Part shown: in pieces, positions 26,316 to 35,367 of the stretch
Numbering within the stretch: position 1 is the first letter of the stretch
How the letters are laid out: every line of letters starts with the position of its first letter
Assembly: GCA_900770925.1 (NCBI GenBank)
Contig: CAAGLY010000002.1
Coordinates: 1 to 64,000, forward strand
Length of the DNA stretch: 64,000 nt
From: Bacilli bacterium
Lineage (GTDB): Bacteria > Bacillota_I > Bacilli_A > RFN20 > CAG-288
Reading direction: 5' to 3'
The notes under the pieces: model-generated
Told to the model about the DNA's origin: nothing
The model's input: the letters and a program-made list of their open reading frames with translations, nothing else
Databases searched by the model: none
Translations under genes and position numbers: made by a program

Positions 26316-26813
26316 CTACTTAGAATACTTGACGGTGATGTTGTAGGTGACCTTGCTGTTATCGCCAGTTCCCTTGGCTTTGATAGCAGTGACTAATCCG
26401 AATTCATTCCATTCGACGGAAGAAGAGGCTTTGCTTCCGTCATCATCCTTGGTTTCATAAGTAACCTTGAAGGATCCGCCGGCATAATAGGTATAGCCAT
26501 CCCTTTCGGCAACAGTGTAGGTAGTGATACCAAAGGCGTTGACGATTACAGCATAGGGAGTATCAGAGAGAGAAGCTGGGGTGATGAGACGTCCGTTGAC
26601 TTTGAGGTTGGCAGAAATTTTCTGCTCAGACTTGCTGTCAGAAGAGCGGGTAGTGGCGCTTCCGGAAACAGTGGCTGTCGTGTATTCGACCGTCTTCTTG
26701 ACGGCTTCACCGGCCTTGGACTTGAAATCAGCAAAAGAAACTTTGCTAGCGCAGGAAGCAAGAGATAAAGCGCAAACAGAGAGCATAACTAAACCACGTA
26801 AACCTTTTTTCAT
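26316..26813 (-). CDS. Hypothetical lipoprotein
   Basis: 165 residues. A classical lipoprotein signal (MKKGL, hydrophobic core, lipobox SLASC, Cys about 21) is followed by a Ser/Thr/Lys-rich mature part with alternating strands, for example GYTYYAGGSFKVTYETK and VTYNITVKYSK at the end. No family recognised. A strong GGAGGAAAA ribosome site and its own terminator indicate a single, probably well expressed gene. The unusually high alanine and serine content and few AGG codons suggest a highly expressed surface protein. Confidence 0.7.
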   Translation of the reverse strand: MKKGLRGLVMLSVCALSLASCASKVSFADFKSKAGEAVKKTVEYTTATVSGSATTRSSDSKSEQKISANLKVNGRLITPASLSDTPYAVIVNAFGITTYTVAERDGYTYYAGGSFKVTYETKDDDGSKASSSVEWNEFGLVTAIKAKGTGDNSKVTYNITVKYSK

Positions 26814-27024
26814 TTGATTTTCCTCCGTTTGTCTAGGATGGTAAATCTCTAGACACGTACCCTTATCTTATCATTATTTTTAGAAAAAGGTAGAAAAAGT
26901 TTAATATTTTCTTTGAGCGCATTTCATAGTGAATTGAAAACCGAACTGTTGTTTTCCTCGGGAAATAGGATTGCAGGATTGCCATTGCTGTTTGGGCTAA
27001 TTAATGGGGTATAGAACAGAATGG

Positions 27025-27054
27025 TACTATTGGTCTTGCCTGTAAGCGTTTTCT
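27025..27054 (+). promoter_or_regulatory. Putative promoter and downstream cre-like site for the two-component system
   Basis: TGTAAGCGTTTTCT (27041-27054) matches 13 of 14 cre consensus positions and lies just after a possible -10 (TACTAT, 27025-27030), a roadblock position. The -35 is weak. Confidence 0.5.
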
Positions 27055-27087
27055 GTGTTATCTTCTTTTGGGTTTTGGGCTATCGCT

Positions 27088-28764
27088 ATGGAAAAAAAGA
27101 CGATTAAGCTAAAGTCCGTATTAATAGTTACGATTATCGAAATTGCACTGATTCTTATCTCAGCGTGTATTTCGATTGTAATTCTGAATTCTGATGTTAA
27201 GAACTATCAGAAAGAAAATCAGGTTTATATCGAACACACCTTTGATGAATATCAGAAAAGGATACAGGAACGTGAGGAAGCTTTCACTTCAAATTGTTTG
27301 TCAATTGAACAGTCACGTAGTTTTAATGCTCTGAAAAACGGAAAAGATGAAGATGATTATCTTCAAAAAGCACAGGACATTAACGATGTAGAGGATAGGC
27401 TTCTCTCTCTGGTTCAATTTCATCCCATTGCGAGAAAGGCATCCATCTACATTTCATCTAAGGCTGAGGATATTTATATCACCACAGATCAGATTGAATC
27501 GGAAAAAGTCATTTTCCGCACCTTCCTTTCGGAAGAAAATAATCGTGTTTCCTTCCGTCTTTATCAGTCCGATATATATTTTGTGTACGGAAACAGAAAC
27601 AGCGGACTTTTTACCATCCAGATAGATGATTTTTATCTACTTGATCTTTTTTCACGTATCGGAACTCTTTATGATAAAAACAATGCCTTTAAGTGTGTGG
27701 AAAACGGGAAAGCATATTTTGTTACCACCAATAGGAAAAGGAGTGATTCCGAATTTCTTTCTTCTCGGCCGAAGTACTCTTCCGGAATTCAGGGTAATCA
27801 TATTGTCTATATCTCGAAATACTTTGACTTAGTTGATCTGTATGTTCTTGTTTCTCTTCAGAATCAGAGGACAGAACGGATTCTTCCTCCGCTAGTCCTT
27901 AGGATTGTCATCTGTCTTTTTGAAGCGGTCGCTAGCGTTTTCCTTACCTATCGGATTGCCGGACGTCCAAGGAAAACAGTGCTTTCTGCAAGGAAAAAAA
28001 TAGAGGATGGAAATTTTGATGTCCGGATTGAAGAAAAAAGCAGTATCAAGGATTTTTCTAGGCTGTATAACGGATTTAATCAAAGGACATCCTCTTTGAA
28101 TCAGTATGTGAACGAAAACTATATTCAACAGCTTCGGATTCAGGAAAGCGAGTTCCGTTATCTTCAGTCTCAGATTAATCCCCATTTCCTTTATAACTGC
28201 TTTGCCAACATTTCCTCTCTTTGTCAAATAGGTGAAATCCAGAAGGCCGGAGAGAGGACAAACGATTTATCAAAGTACTATTATTACATTACGAACAAAG
28301 AACCGGTTGTTACACTGAGAGAGGAATACGAGAACAGGAGGCAGTTTATCCGAATCCAGGAAATCCGTTTCGGTGACCGGGTAAGCTTTGATATTCAGCC
28401 TCTTGATGATACTGTTTCCGAAATTAAGGTTCCAAAGCTGATTTTTCAGCCAATCTGTGAAAACTCCTATAAATATGTGTTCTCTAAAATCGCAAAGGGA
28501 GGACATCTCTTTTTCCATTATTCTCTGAAAGACGGACAACTGATTGTGGAAATCGGGGATAACGGAAACCTACTTGATGATTCTCAAATCGAATCTCTGA
28601 ATCAGCGTATTTCCTCTTCTAGTGTGATTGGCCAGCATGGTCTTACCAATATCTCTAGACGGCTTCAGTTCTTTTCCTCTGCGGAGGATAACGTTGTCTT
28701 AAAAAAGAACGAAAAAGGAGGACTTTCTGTGATTCTGAAAATCAAAACCGAGGTAAACAGATGA
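27088..28764 (+). CDS. Sensor histidine kinase, YesM-like (LytS/His_kinase PF06580 type)
   Basis: 558 residues from ATG 27088; an in-frame GTG at 27055 would add an unlikely extension overlapping the cre-like site. One membrane helix at about 12-33, an extracytoplasmic sensor of about 240 residues, a second helix at about 270-290 and a HAMP-like linker are followed by the kinase core: SQINPHFLYNC with phospho-accepting His366, then PICENSYKYVF and GDNGN as the ATP-binding N and G boxes, ending in HGLTNISRRL. In Bacillota such kinases sense extracellular carbohydrate, often through the importer's binding protein. The stop overlaps the response-regulator start by 4 bases, and a sugar importer follows, so it very likely controls that locus. 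Confidence 0.92.
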   Translation: MEKKTIKLKSVLIVTIIEIALILISACISIVILNSDVKNYQKENQVYIEHTFDEYQKRIQEREEAFTSNCLSIEQSRSFNALKNGKDEDDYLQKAQDINDVEDRLLSLVQFHPIARKASIYISSKAEDIYITTDQIESEKVIFRTFLSEENNRVSFRLYQSDIYFVYGNRNSGLFTIQIDDFYLLDLFSRIGTLYDKNNAFKCVENGKAYFVTTNRKRSDSEFLSSRPKYSSGIQGNHIVYISKYFDLVDLYVLVSLQNQRTERILPPLVLRIVICLFEAVASVFLTYRIAGRPRKTVLSARKKIEDGNFDVRIEEKSSIKDFSRLYNGFNQRTSSLNQYVNENYIQQLRIQESEFRYLQSQINPHFLYNCFANISSLCQIGEIQKAGERTNDLSKYYYYITNKEPVVTLREEYENRRQFIRIQEIRFGDRVSFDIQPLDDTVSEIKVPKLIFQPICENSYKYVFSKIAKGGHLFFHYSLKDGQLIVEIGDNGNLLDDSQIESLNQRISSSSVIGQHGLTNISRRLQFFSSAEDNVVLKKNEKGGLSVILKIKTEVNR

Positions 28765-29951
28765 AAAAAGCGAATGTTGCTTTAATTGATGATGAAAAGC
28801 ATATCGCGGATTTTTATTCTAAGATTATCCGGGATACTTTTTTTAAGGAAGCTGAGGTCTTTACTTTCTATTATTCAGAGGATCTTCTTGCGAGTCAGAT
28901 TTCTTTTGATTTGATTGTCTGCGATATCGATAGGCCTGCAATCGACGGAATCGAATTAGCGAAAAGAAGGCGAGAAAAAGGGAAAACAGAGATTATTTTT
29001 CTTACTGGAAGGAATGACTTCTCTCATTCCTATCAGGCTTTGCAGATTCCGAATGTCTCTTATATCCTGAAAATCGATGCGGCGGATAAGCTTGCAAATG
29101 CTGTTCGCGAGAAACTCTCTCAAATCAATGAGAAATGGGAACTTCGGTCTTATTATCGGAATATTGAAAACGAGAACCAGAAGCTTCAGGAAGAAAAAAT
29201 CACTAAAGAGTTGAAGAAGGTTTTAGACGGCAACGAGGTTGAAAAAGGAGTGCGTTTTGATGACTCCTACCTGTTTTTGGCGAAGCTTTTCACTTCAAAA
29301 GAAGACAATACCTCGCTTCTGAGAGATTCTTTTTCCCTTCGCACGGGAGAAATCCTGCGCTTAGAGGATGATCTCTATTTTTTCTTGAAGAATTCTTTGG
29401 AGCCCTCTTTTTACGAGAAGGCATCGGTGTCTAGGAATGCCATTTATCAGAGTACAAAGGACAGGTGCAGGCTTGTTTATTTTGATCATAAAGTGAAGAG
29501 GGAGGACTTTGCTTCCGTCTACGGAAGGCTTAAGGAGTATCTTCTTTCCCATTCCGAAAACGGGAACAGGGTCTCCGTTTTCCGTCTATCTGATGACAGG
29601 GACGAGTTCACTCAAAGGGATAACGATAATCGGTTCCTAAATGAAATCCATGAGTTTGTTCTAGAAGAGAGGGAAAGAGATGCAAGCCTGAATTCAATCG
29701 CAAAGCACTTCAACTACAATCCCTCTTATCTTTCCCGTCTATTTAAAGCCAAATACAACCAGAATATTAAAGACTATATTATTTCCATTAAGCTGAAAAA
29801 AGCCAAGCAGCTGCTAAAGGAGACGGATTTGCTTACGAAAGAAATCGCGCAGAAACTCGGTTTCTATTCAATGTCTCACTTCTTCCGCGTGTTTAAGAAA
29901 GAATTCTCTAGGTCGCCAAATGAATTCCGAGAACTTTCCCGCAGAAAGTAA
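28761..29951 (+). CDS. Response regulator with AraC-type DNA-binding domain, YesN-like
   Basis: 396 residues. The receiver domain has DDEKH at the acidic pocket, the phosphorylation site Asp55 in VCDIDMPAIDG (Met from AGG 28932, matching the family's DIxMPxxDG) and the Thr/Lys switch residues in FLTGRND and LKID. A middle region of about 150 residues is unassigned, as usual in YesN proteins. The C-terminal 100 residues form two helix-turn-helix motifs of AraC type (LNSIAKHFNYNPSYLSRLFK and KEIAQKLGFYSMSHFFRVFK). It probably activates the importer operon starting at 30030. Confidence 0.93.
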   Translation: MKKANVALIDDEKHIADFYSKIIRDTFFKEAEVFTFYYSEDLLASQISFDLIVCDIDRPAIDGIELAKRRREKGKTEIIFLTGRNDFSHSYQALQIPNVSYILKIDAADKLANAVREKLSQINEKWELRSYYRNIENENQKLQEEKITKELKKVLDGNEVEKGVRFDDSYLFLAKLFTSKEDNTSLLRDSFSLRTGEILRLEDDLYFFLKNSLEPSFYEKASVSRNAIYQSTKDRCRLVYFDHKVKREDFASVYGRLKEYLLSHSENGNRVSVFRLSDDRDEFTQRDNDNRFLNEIHEFVLEERERDASLNSIAKHFNYNPSYLSRLFKAKYNQNIKDYIISIKLKKAKQLLKETDLLTKEIAQKLGFYSMSHFFRVFKKEFSRSPNEFRELSRRK

Positions 29952-29981
29952 AAGAAGCACATAAATGTCATTTTTTGAGAA

Positions 29982-30023
29982 TTGAAACGCTTTCATACTG
30001 AAATTATGATAATTTCAGGAGGA
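29982..30023 (+). promoter_or_regulatory. Promoter with a cre-like palindrome over the -35, and ribosome site, for the sugar importer
   Basis: TTGAAA (29982-29987), 17-base spacer, TATGAT (30005-30010). The near-perfect palindrome TGAAACGCTTTCA (29983-29995) covers the -35, a LacI/CcpA-type operator. AGGAGG follows at 30018-30023 before the ATG at 30030. Confidence 0.65.
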
Positions 30024-30029
30024 TAGAAT

Positions 30030-31688
30030 ATGACAACCATCAAGAAAAACAGGATTTCGGCACTTGCATTTGCTTCAATTTTCACAATGACAGCAGGATG
30101 CAAACAGAAAGAAAACGAAAGCGTTTCTGTCTATAAGGATCCGGAATACCGCCCGTTTGGCAAATACGATGAACCGGTAAATATCAAAGGGGTCAGGGAA
30201 TATCTTGACCATAATGATAGCCGTGTTCCTTCATCAACAACACCGGATAACCAGAAATTTATTCAAATCCTGAGAGATGAGCTGAATATCAATTTTGAGT
30301 ATAGGTGGAAGGTTTCTCCAGCCCAATATGAAAACAAATTAACCTCTTCTATCTTATCCAAACAATATCCGGATATTCTGAAGGTAACCGCCAGTCAGTA
30401 TGCAGACTTTAAGAGTACCGGACTTTTGGCCGATTTGACGGAAACCTATAAATATGCATCACCGGCAGTCAAGAAATTCCTTGACCGTGATTCAAGTGTC
30501 ATTGAATCCCTGAAAGACGAAGATGGGAAAATCTATGCTATCCCTCAGTATGATGATTATAAAAAGGAAATCCCGGTAAGGTATTATCGCAAGGACTGGC
30601 TGAATGAACTTGGGCTTTCGGAGCCGAAGAATCCGTTGGAACTGACAAATGTCCTGACACAGTTTAAGACGAAGAAAGGGGCTACTGACGGAATCGCTTT
30701 GTTCAAGGAAAGGAAGTCATCTTATTTTTCCTTCGATTATTATAGGCAGAGGTTTGGCTACCAACCCTATACCTGGATTGATGATGGAACCGGCAATTTA
30801 CAAAGTGCAGATGTTTCTCAGGATGCAAAAGATGCCCTCACTTACTTCTCCGGACTCTATCAGGATGGACTGAGGCCGAAGGATTATGCTTCCCGGGATG
30901 CTTCTCAGGCAGAGAGCTCTGTCAAGTCTCAGAAAGCCGGCGTTGTTTTTGGACCTTGGTGGCAATACGAATATCCAATTGGTTCTCTCCTCCAGACTCA
31001 GGAATGGGGATGCTGTCCGATTCCTCTTGCTGAGGGGAAAAAGACAACGGTTTCCAGACAGAATATTTCCTATTATTATGTTGTTCTGAAACAGTGCAAG
31101 CATCCGGAAGCGCTAAGGAAGAGGATTAACAGGTATATTGACGCGGATGGCAAGCCGGGATGCAATGCGTCCGATGGGTACGTCTGGTCCTGGTGCCCGA
31201 CACAGTTTAACGATCCAAATGACGTTGATGAGACTTTCCTCAAAATCAATGCACAGCTTAAGACGGATCCTACGGCCAGCCAACCGGCTCCGGATACCTT
31301 TACTAGCCATGAGAAGAAGCTTTGGAACGCTTATCCGAACTATCTGAAGTGGAGCGAAGACCATGGTTCGACTAAATTCGAAGAAAATAACTTTGCCAAT
31401 ATCATCGGCCGTATCAATCAGGATGGCGCTTGGGCTGCAATCCGGAAGACAGATGAAGACAAAAAAGTTAAATTCAATGAGTTCTATGGTATCCCGGGAG
31501 ACCAGAGGTCTGATTTCGGAAGCCAGATAACAACACATACCGATGTCTACTTCTCTGAAGTCATAACTGGAAAGAAAAATCTGAATTCGACCTGGGATGA
31601 CTATGTTAAAGAATGGAATAATCTTCACGGAAAACAGATATCGGAAGAAATCAACGCTTGGTATAAGTCTACTAAGTCAGGTAAATAA
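30030..31688 (+). CDS. Sugar ABC transporter substrate-binding lipoprotein, LplA/YtcQ-like
   Basis: 552 residues, the long type of binding protein associated with LplB/LplC permeases. The lipoprotein signal ends in FTMTAGC (Cys about 24). The mature part has the family landmarks PDILKVTASQYADFKSTGLLADLT, DGKIYAIPQYDD and KDWLNELGL. Near the hinge the segment ALMKMINMYID, with three Met from AGG, reproduces the ALxxxINxxLD-type helix that would be senseless with three Arg. It captures an extracellular oligosaccharide for import. It is the first gene of a long operon, with a strong ribosome site and an operator-covered promoter, downstream of the two-component system. Confidence 0.92.
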   Translation: MTTIKKNRISALAFASIFTMTAGCKQKENESVSVYKDPEYRPFGKYDEPVNIKGVREYLDHNDSRVPSSTTPDNQKFIQILRDELNINFEYRWKVSPAQYENKLTSSILSKQYPDILKVTASQYADFKSTGLLADLTETYKYASPAVKKFLDRDSSVIESLKDEDGKIYAIPQYDDYKKEIPVRYYRKDWLNELGLSEPKNPLELTNVLTQFKTKKGATDGIALFKERKSSYFSFDYYRQRFGYQPYTWIDDGTGNLQSADVSQDAKDALTYFSGLYQDGLRPKDYASRDASQAESSVKSQKAGVVFGPWWQYEYPIGSLLQTQEWGCCPIPLAEGKKTTVSRQNISYYYVVLKQCKHPEALRKRINRYIDADGKPGCNASDGYVWSWCPTQFNDPNDVDETFLKINAQLKTDPTASQPAPDTFTSHEKKLWNAYPNYLKWSEDHGSTKFEENNFANIIGRINQDGAWAAIRKTDEDKKVKFNEFYGIPGDQRSDFGSQITTHTDVYFSEVITGKKNLNSTWDDYVKEWNNLHGKQISEEINAWYKSTKSGK

Positions 31689-31690
31689 TA

Positions 31691-32638
31691 ATGACTGCCG
31701 CTGGCATTAATCTTAGACCAGTCTCCAAGAAAGAAAAAAGAAGGCAATTTCTTAAATCACAAGGAGTCTGGTGGGCTAGGCTGCTTCCTGGTCTTCTGCT
31801 TACCCTGATTTTCAAATATGGATCGAGGTTTGGCATTGTCATTGCCTTTGAAGATTTCAATTATGCAAAAGGTGGATTTTTAGGACATAAATGGGTTGGT
31901 TTAGATAACTTCATCTATGTTTTCCAGCTTTCCGGATTTCTTCAATCGGTAAAAAATACTCTGATTAGGCAAGCCTGGAAGGTCAGCCTTGGTATCATCG
32001 TCCCTTTGGTTCTTGCTCTTCTGATTAATGAGGTTGGTAAAAAGTGGTTTGCAAAGTTTGTTCAAACGACCTTCTTCCTTCCCTTCTTTCTGAGCTGGGT
32101 TATCTTAGGAGGAGTTATTAATCAGATTTTCTCCTATAACGGAATTATCAATGCGGTCGGTTCCTTCTTCGGTGCTGAAAAAGTACTATTCCTGACAGAC
32201 AATCGTGTCTTCCGGACAATCAGGATAATAACGGATGTCTGGAAAGGAAGGGGATATAATAGGGTAATCTTCTTAGCCGCTATTATTGGTATTGATCAAT
32301 CCCTTTATGAAGCAGCTGAAATCGATGGAGCGAATCGTCTTCAGCGAGTTCTCCATATCACTCTTCCTGGCATAAGGCCGATGGTTGTCAGGCTTTCGAC
32401 TTTATCTTTAAGTGGATTACTTAACGGCAACTTTGATCAAATCTATATTCTCTATAATCCTCTTGTTTATCAGACGGGGGATATCATCGATACTTTCATC
32501 TATCGTATCTCCTTCTCTGGAAAAAGGCAGATGGATGTCGGCGCCGCAATTGGATTATTGAAATCTCTGCTCTCGATTCTCCTGATTGGTTCCACCTATT
32601 TTGTTGCTTATAAGAAATTCGATTATCGTATTTTCTAG
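31691..32638 (+). CDS. Sugar ABC transporter permease, LplB/UgpA-like
   Basis: 315 residues with about six membrane helices. The start of the core reads WAMLLPGLLLTLIFKYGSMFGIVIAFEDFN, where AGG-encoded Met restore the family's LLPG ... YxPMxGIxIAFxDF pattern; WVGLDNF follows. The EAA loop is YEAAEIDGANRLQRVLHITLPGI (about 205-227), which docks the ATPase. The start is 2 bases after the binding-protein stop, in the operon order LplA-LplB-LplC. The ATPase is probably the MsmX-type protein encoded at 42838. Confidence 0.92.
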   Translation: MTAAGINLRPVSKKEKRRQFLKSQGVWWARLLPGLLLTLIFKYGSRFGIVIAFEDFNYAKGGFLGHKWVGLDNFIYVFQLSGFLQSVKNTLIRQAWKVSLGIIVPLVLALLINEVGKKWFAKFVQTTFFLPFFLSWVILGGVINQIFSYNGIINAVGSFFGAEKVLFLTDNRVFRTIRIITDVWKGRGYNRVIFLAAIIGIDQSLYEAAEIDGANRLQRVLHITLPGIRPMVVRLSTLSLSGLLNGNFDQIYILYNPLVYQTGDIIDTFIYRISFSGKRQMDVGAAIGLLKSLLSILLIGSTYFVAYKKFDYRIF

Positions 32639-32648
32639 GAGAAGACAT

Positions 32649-33596
32649 ATGGAAAAAACGAACAACACCATTACACGCAAGTTTTCTCTTTTTGCTAGTA
32701 CGGATACAGTATCCCGAAAGATTTTCGTTGTCTGCAACTACATTTTTCTTGCGATTCTTTCTCTCATCTGTATTGCTCCTTTTGCCCATCTTCTTGCACT
32801 TTCTTTTTCGGGTGATGCCTATACAAGTGCGGGACAAGTCGGACTTGTTCCTAAAGGATTCACTTTAGATGCCTATATCCTTCTTGCCGGAAAACCGGAA
32901 TTCTTCCGTGCTTTCGGAATCTCGGTCGCCCGTACGATCTTGGGAACTCTCTTCTCTTTGCTTGTAGTCATTCTTGCTGCCTATCCTCTCTCAAAAGGCA
33001 ACAAACGATTTAAAGGACGAACAGCACTTGCCTGGATTCTTGCTTTTACTAGGTGGTTCAGCGGAGGATTAGCAGCAACCTATGTCCTCTATGGATCCTT
33101 AGGACTGATTGACAACTTCCTGGTATTCATCATTCCGAATGCCTGCGATGTCTACTTTGTTATCAGGCTGATGAATTTCTTCCGTAAGCTCCCCAAGGAC
33201 CTCGAAGAAGCTGCAAGGAGGGATGGATGCTCTCAGCTTCAGATTCTTTTTAAAATCTTTGTTCCTCTTTCGATTCCTGCCATTGTTACCATTGTTCTCT
33301 TTACTGCAGTCGGACAGTGGAATTCCTGGTTCGATGGTATTCTCTTTAGGAATGATCCGAAAAATTATCCGCTTCAGTCCTATCTTTACAACAGGATCAG
33401 GTCTACCGATCCGACCAAGAGGGTATCGGCAGGTGGGAAACTCACTCCTGAGCAGCTTGAGCAGTTAAAGAATATCGGCTCGAAGAATATCCAGTCTGCT
33501 CAGATTTTCTTAGGCAGGCTTCCGGTAACTATCATCTTCCCGTTTGTTCAGAAGTACTTTGTCAAAGGCCTGACCTTAGGAGGTGTTAAAGAATGA
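32649..33596 (+). CDS. Sugar ABC transporter permease, LplC/YtcP-like
   Basis: 315 residues from ATG 32649, chosen because AGGAGAAG precedes it; the longer frame from 32586 would overlap the previous gene. About six helices. The EAA loop LEEAAMMDGCSQLQILFKIFVPLSIP contains two consecutive AGG codons (33216 and 33219) giving AAMMDG, the exact family wording. The end YFVKGLTLGGVKE also matches. It pairs with LplB to form the channel. The stop overlaps the next lipoprotein start by 4 bases (ATGA). Confidence 0.93.
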   Translation: MEKTNNTITRKFSLFASTDTVSRKIFVVCNYIFLAILSLICIAPFAHLLALSFSGDAYTSAGQVGLVPKGFTLDAYILLAGKPEFFRAFGISVARTILGTLFSLLVVILAAYPLSKGNKRFKGRTALAWILAFTRWFSGGLAATYVLYGSLGLIDNFLVFIIPNACDVYFVIRLMNFFRKLPKDLEEAARRDGCSQLQILFKIFVPLSIPAIVTIVLFTAVGQWNSWFDGILFRNDPKNYPLQSYLYNRIRSTDPTKRVSAGGKLTPEQLEQLKNIGSKNIQSAQIFLGRLPVTIIFPFVQKYFVKGLTLGGVKE

Positions 33597-35245
33597 AAAA
33601 GACCTTGTCTTTTTTCCTTTCAGCTTTTGTTCTGACTTCGTGCGGAGTCACTTCTGTTTCTCCTTCGGTTTCTGTTCCTACACCCGAAAAAGAATGTTCT
33701 GTTCTTGTTTGCTTCTCTGGAGATGGAGAGGAAGGAAAAAGTCTGAAAATAAAAGAATCTTTCCGGGAAAGAAATAAAACATCTTCTATTAGCTATGAAA
33801 GGCTTCCTCTTGGAACAAATGGAAGCAACTATGCTTCATTAGTTGAGAGTAAAGTTCTGTCGGCTGATTATGCCAAAGTTCTTGTTATCGGTCAGAAAAC
33901 AGGATTTTATTTACAGGATACCTTTCAACATCTGCAGGGAATCGATTTCGTTACCATCGATGCTGAAAATATTTATTCCTATTCCAATGTCAGGAGCTAC
34001 GATTTCATTCCGGAAGAGATTGGATATCTCGCTTCGGGTTTGAGGAAAGAAAACAAAGTCGGCTATTTTTCTTCCTTTGATGATCAAAACGATAAAAAAA
34101 GACTATTTGGTTTTCTCCAGAAGCAGAAGGAAATCTCTGTATCTAAGCACGTCTATGTTCACCATATTGAGGAAACCTCCAATTATGAAAAAACAGTTGC
34201 TTATTATAATGACTTAAAGGAAAAAGGAGTTCAGGCACTATTTGAATCAATCGGAGATAATTATGATTTTCTTCCTGAAGAAGAGAAGAGGAAAGTTATC
34301 TCTGTTTCTTCTTCGGATTTTCTCTACAAGGACAGGGAGGCTGTTTACGATCGGATTGAAAAGGACATTCTTTCCCAAAAAGTCAAAAACACAGAGTTAT
34401 CTTATAAGGATGGGTATCTGAAATTCAAAGACGGACATCAGGAAACGCTATCTTATCTTCCTTATGATGAAGGACAATTCAAACAGTTATCCGAGGAACT
34501 GATAGTCGATTCTTCAAATGATTATGGTCCGAAATACTCTGTCGATATTCCCTATCATGAAGGAATCCCCGAATGCGGTGAGACCAATGATTGGAAACAT
34601 GCTCCACGTTATGGTGCTGATCATGGACGAAAACCATCTGGATGGACAGCCATAGGCGCCTGGGCGACCATCTATAGCCAAGAAGGGTTCAGACGGGCGG
34701 AAAATACCGGAATTGAATTCAAGAACAGGAGAATCTGGGGGTACACTGAGCAGACCGGTTGGAAACTGATTGAATGGGCGAACCCGGTCGGCTCTTTCTA
34801 CGACAAAGACTTCAAGAATGATTATCACAAGGATTTCCCGCTCTGTTTCAGAAACAATCCAAGTAATAAGACGACTCAGATTAAACTGGATGGAACAAAC
34901 AAGGGCTTCAATTATCATCCTTTTTCCAGCCAAAACGACCTGATTCCTGCCGGACTCGAAAATCTCACCTATGTTATCTCCACAATGGATATTCGTCTCA
35001 TTGTCTGGGATAAAAACAAGGAATCCGATATTGACAATGCAAAATACGTGGCAAACATCGGAGCAGATTACTGGAGTAAAAAAGGCGCTGTCTGGCAGCC
35101 GGACTGGTCGACAAACCGTGATGTCTGTGTTGGACAATTTCGGACAATTACAAAAAAATGGAAAACTCTCTATAGGACTAATATTCCCATAGATCAATAC
35201 GATTCCGTCGTAAAGGACGGAAAGTTCTTATCTGAATTCGAGTAA
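33593..35245 (+). CDS. Lipoprotein with a BMP/PnrA-like N-terminal domain and an unknown C-terminal domain
   Basis: 550 residues. Lipoprotein signal ending FVLTSC (Cys about 17). Residues of about 35-270 resemble the basic-membrane-protein/PnrA family of solute-binding lipoproteins: SNVMSYDFIPEEIGYLASGLRKENKVGYFSSF (split here over about 127-158) matches the conserved region that recognises the ligand and the following YLAG helix. The C-terminal 280 residues are different: aromatic-rich with GADYWSK, WQPDWSTN and QFRTITKKWKTLYM, suggesting a beta-sandwich carbohydrate-binding module. That combination is unusual. The position inside a glycan operon suggests capture of sugar at the cell surface; nucleoside binding, the usual BMP role, is also possible. 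Confidence 0.7.
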   Translation: MKKTLSFFLSAFVLTSCGVTSVSPSVSVPTPEKECSVLVCFSGDGEEGKSLKIKESFRERNKTSSISYERLPLGTNGSNYASLVESKVLSADYAKVLVIGQKTGFYLQDTFQHLQGIDFVTIDAENIYSYSNVRSYDFIPEEIGYLASGLRKENKVGYFSSFDDQNDKKRLFGFLQKQKEISVSKHVYVHHIEETSNYEKTVAYYNDLKEKGVQALFESIGDNYDFLPEEEKRKVISVSSSDFLYKDREAVYDRIEKDILSQKVKNTELSYKDGYLKFKDGHQETLSYLPYDEGQFKQLSEELIVDSSNDYGPKYSVDIPYHEGIPECGETNDWKHAPRYGADHGRKPSGWTAIGAWATIYSQEGFRRAENTGIEFKNRRIWGYTEQTGWKLIEWANPVGSFYDKDFKNDYHKDFPLCFRNNPSNKTTQIKLDGTNKGFNYHPFSSQNDLIPAGLENLTYVISTMDIRLIVWDKNKESDIDNAKYVANIGADYWSKKGAVWQPDWSTNRDVCVGQFRTITKKWKTLYRTNIPIDQYDSVVKDGKFLSEFE

Positions 35246-35313
35246 GATACGGGACGGGACTTGGTATACCAACAAAAGACGAACTGGCAGTCCTTAGTAA
35301 GGAGAAAGTACAA

Positions 35314-35367
35314 ATGAGGACTGGCTGTATGTACTTATTTTTATGCGGAACAAATTCAAATGTTTGA
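35314..35367 (+). CDS. Possible 17-codon leader ORF coupling into the Big2 lipoprotein
   Basis: ATG 35314 has the strong AAGGAG site (35299-35304) that the next large gene lacks. The frame encodes a short Met/Cys-containing peptide and stops at TGA 35365-35367. It overlaps the start region of the lipoprotein (ATG 35343) in another frame, and its stop overlaps a further in-frame ATG at 35367. It may serve to deliver ribosomes to the larger gene. No functional evidence beyond position. Confidence 0.4.
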   Translation: MRTGCMYLFLCGTNSNV

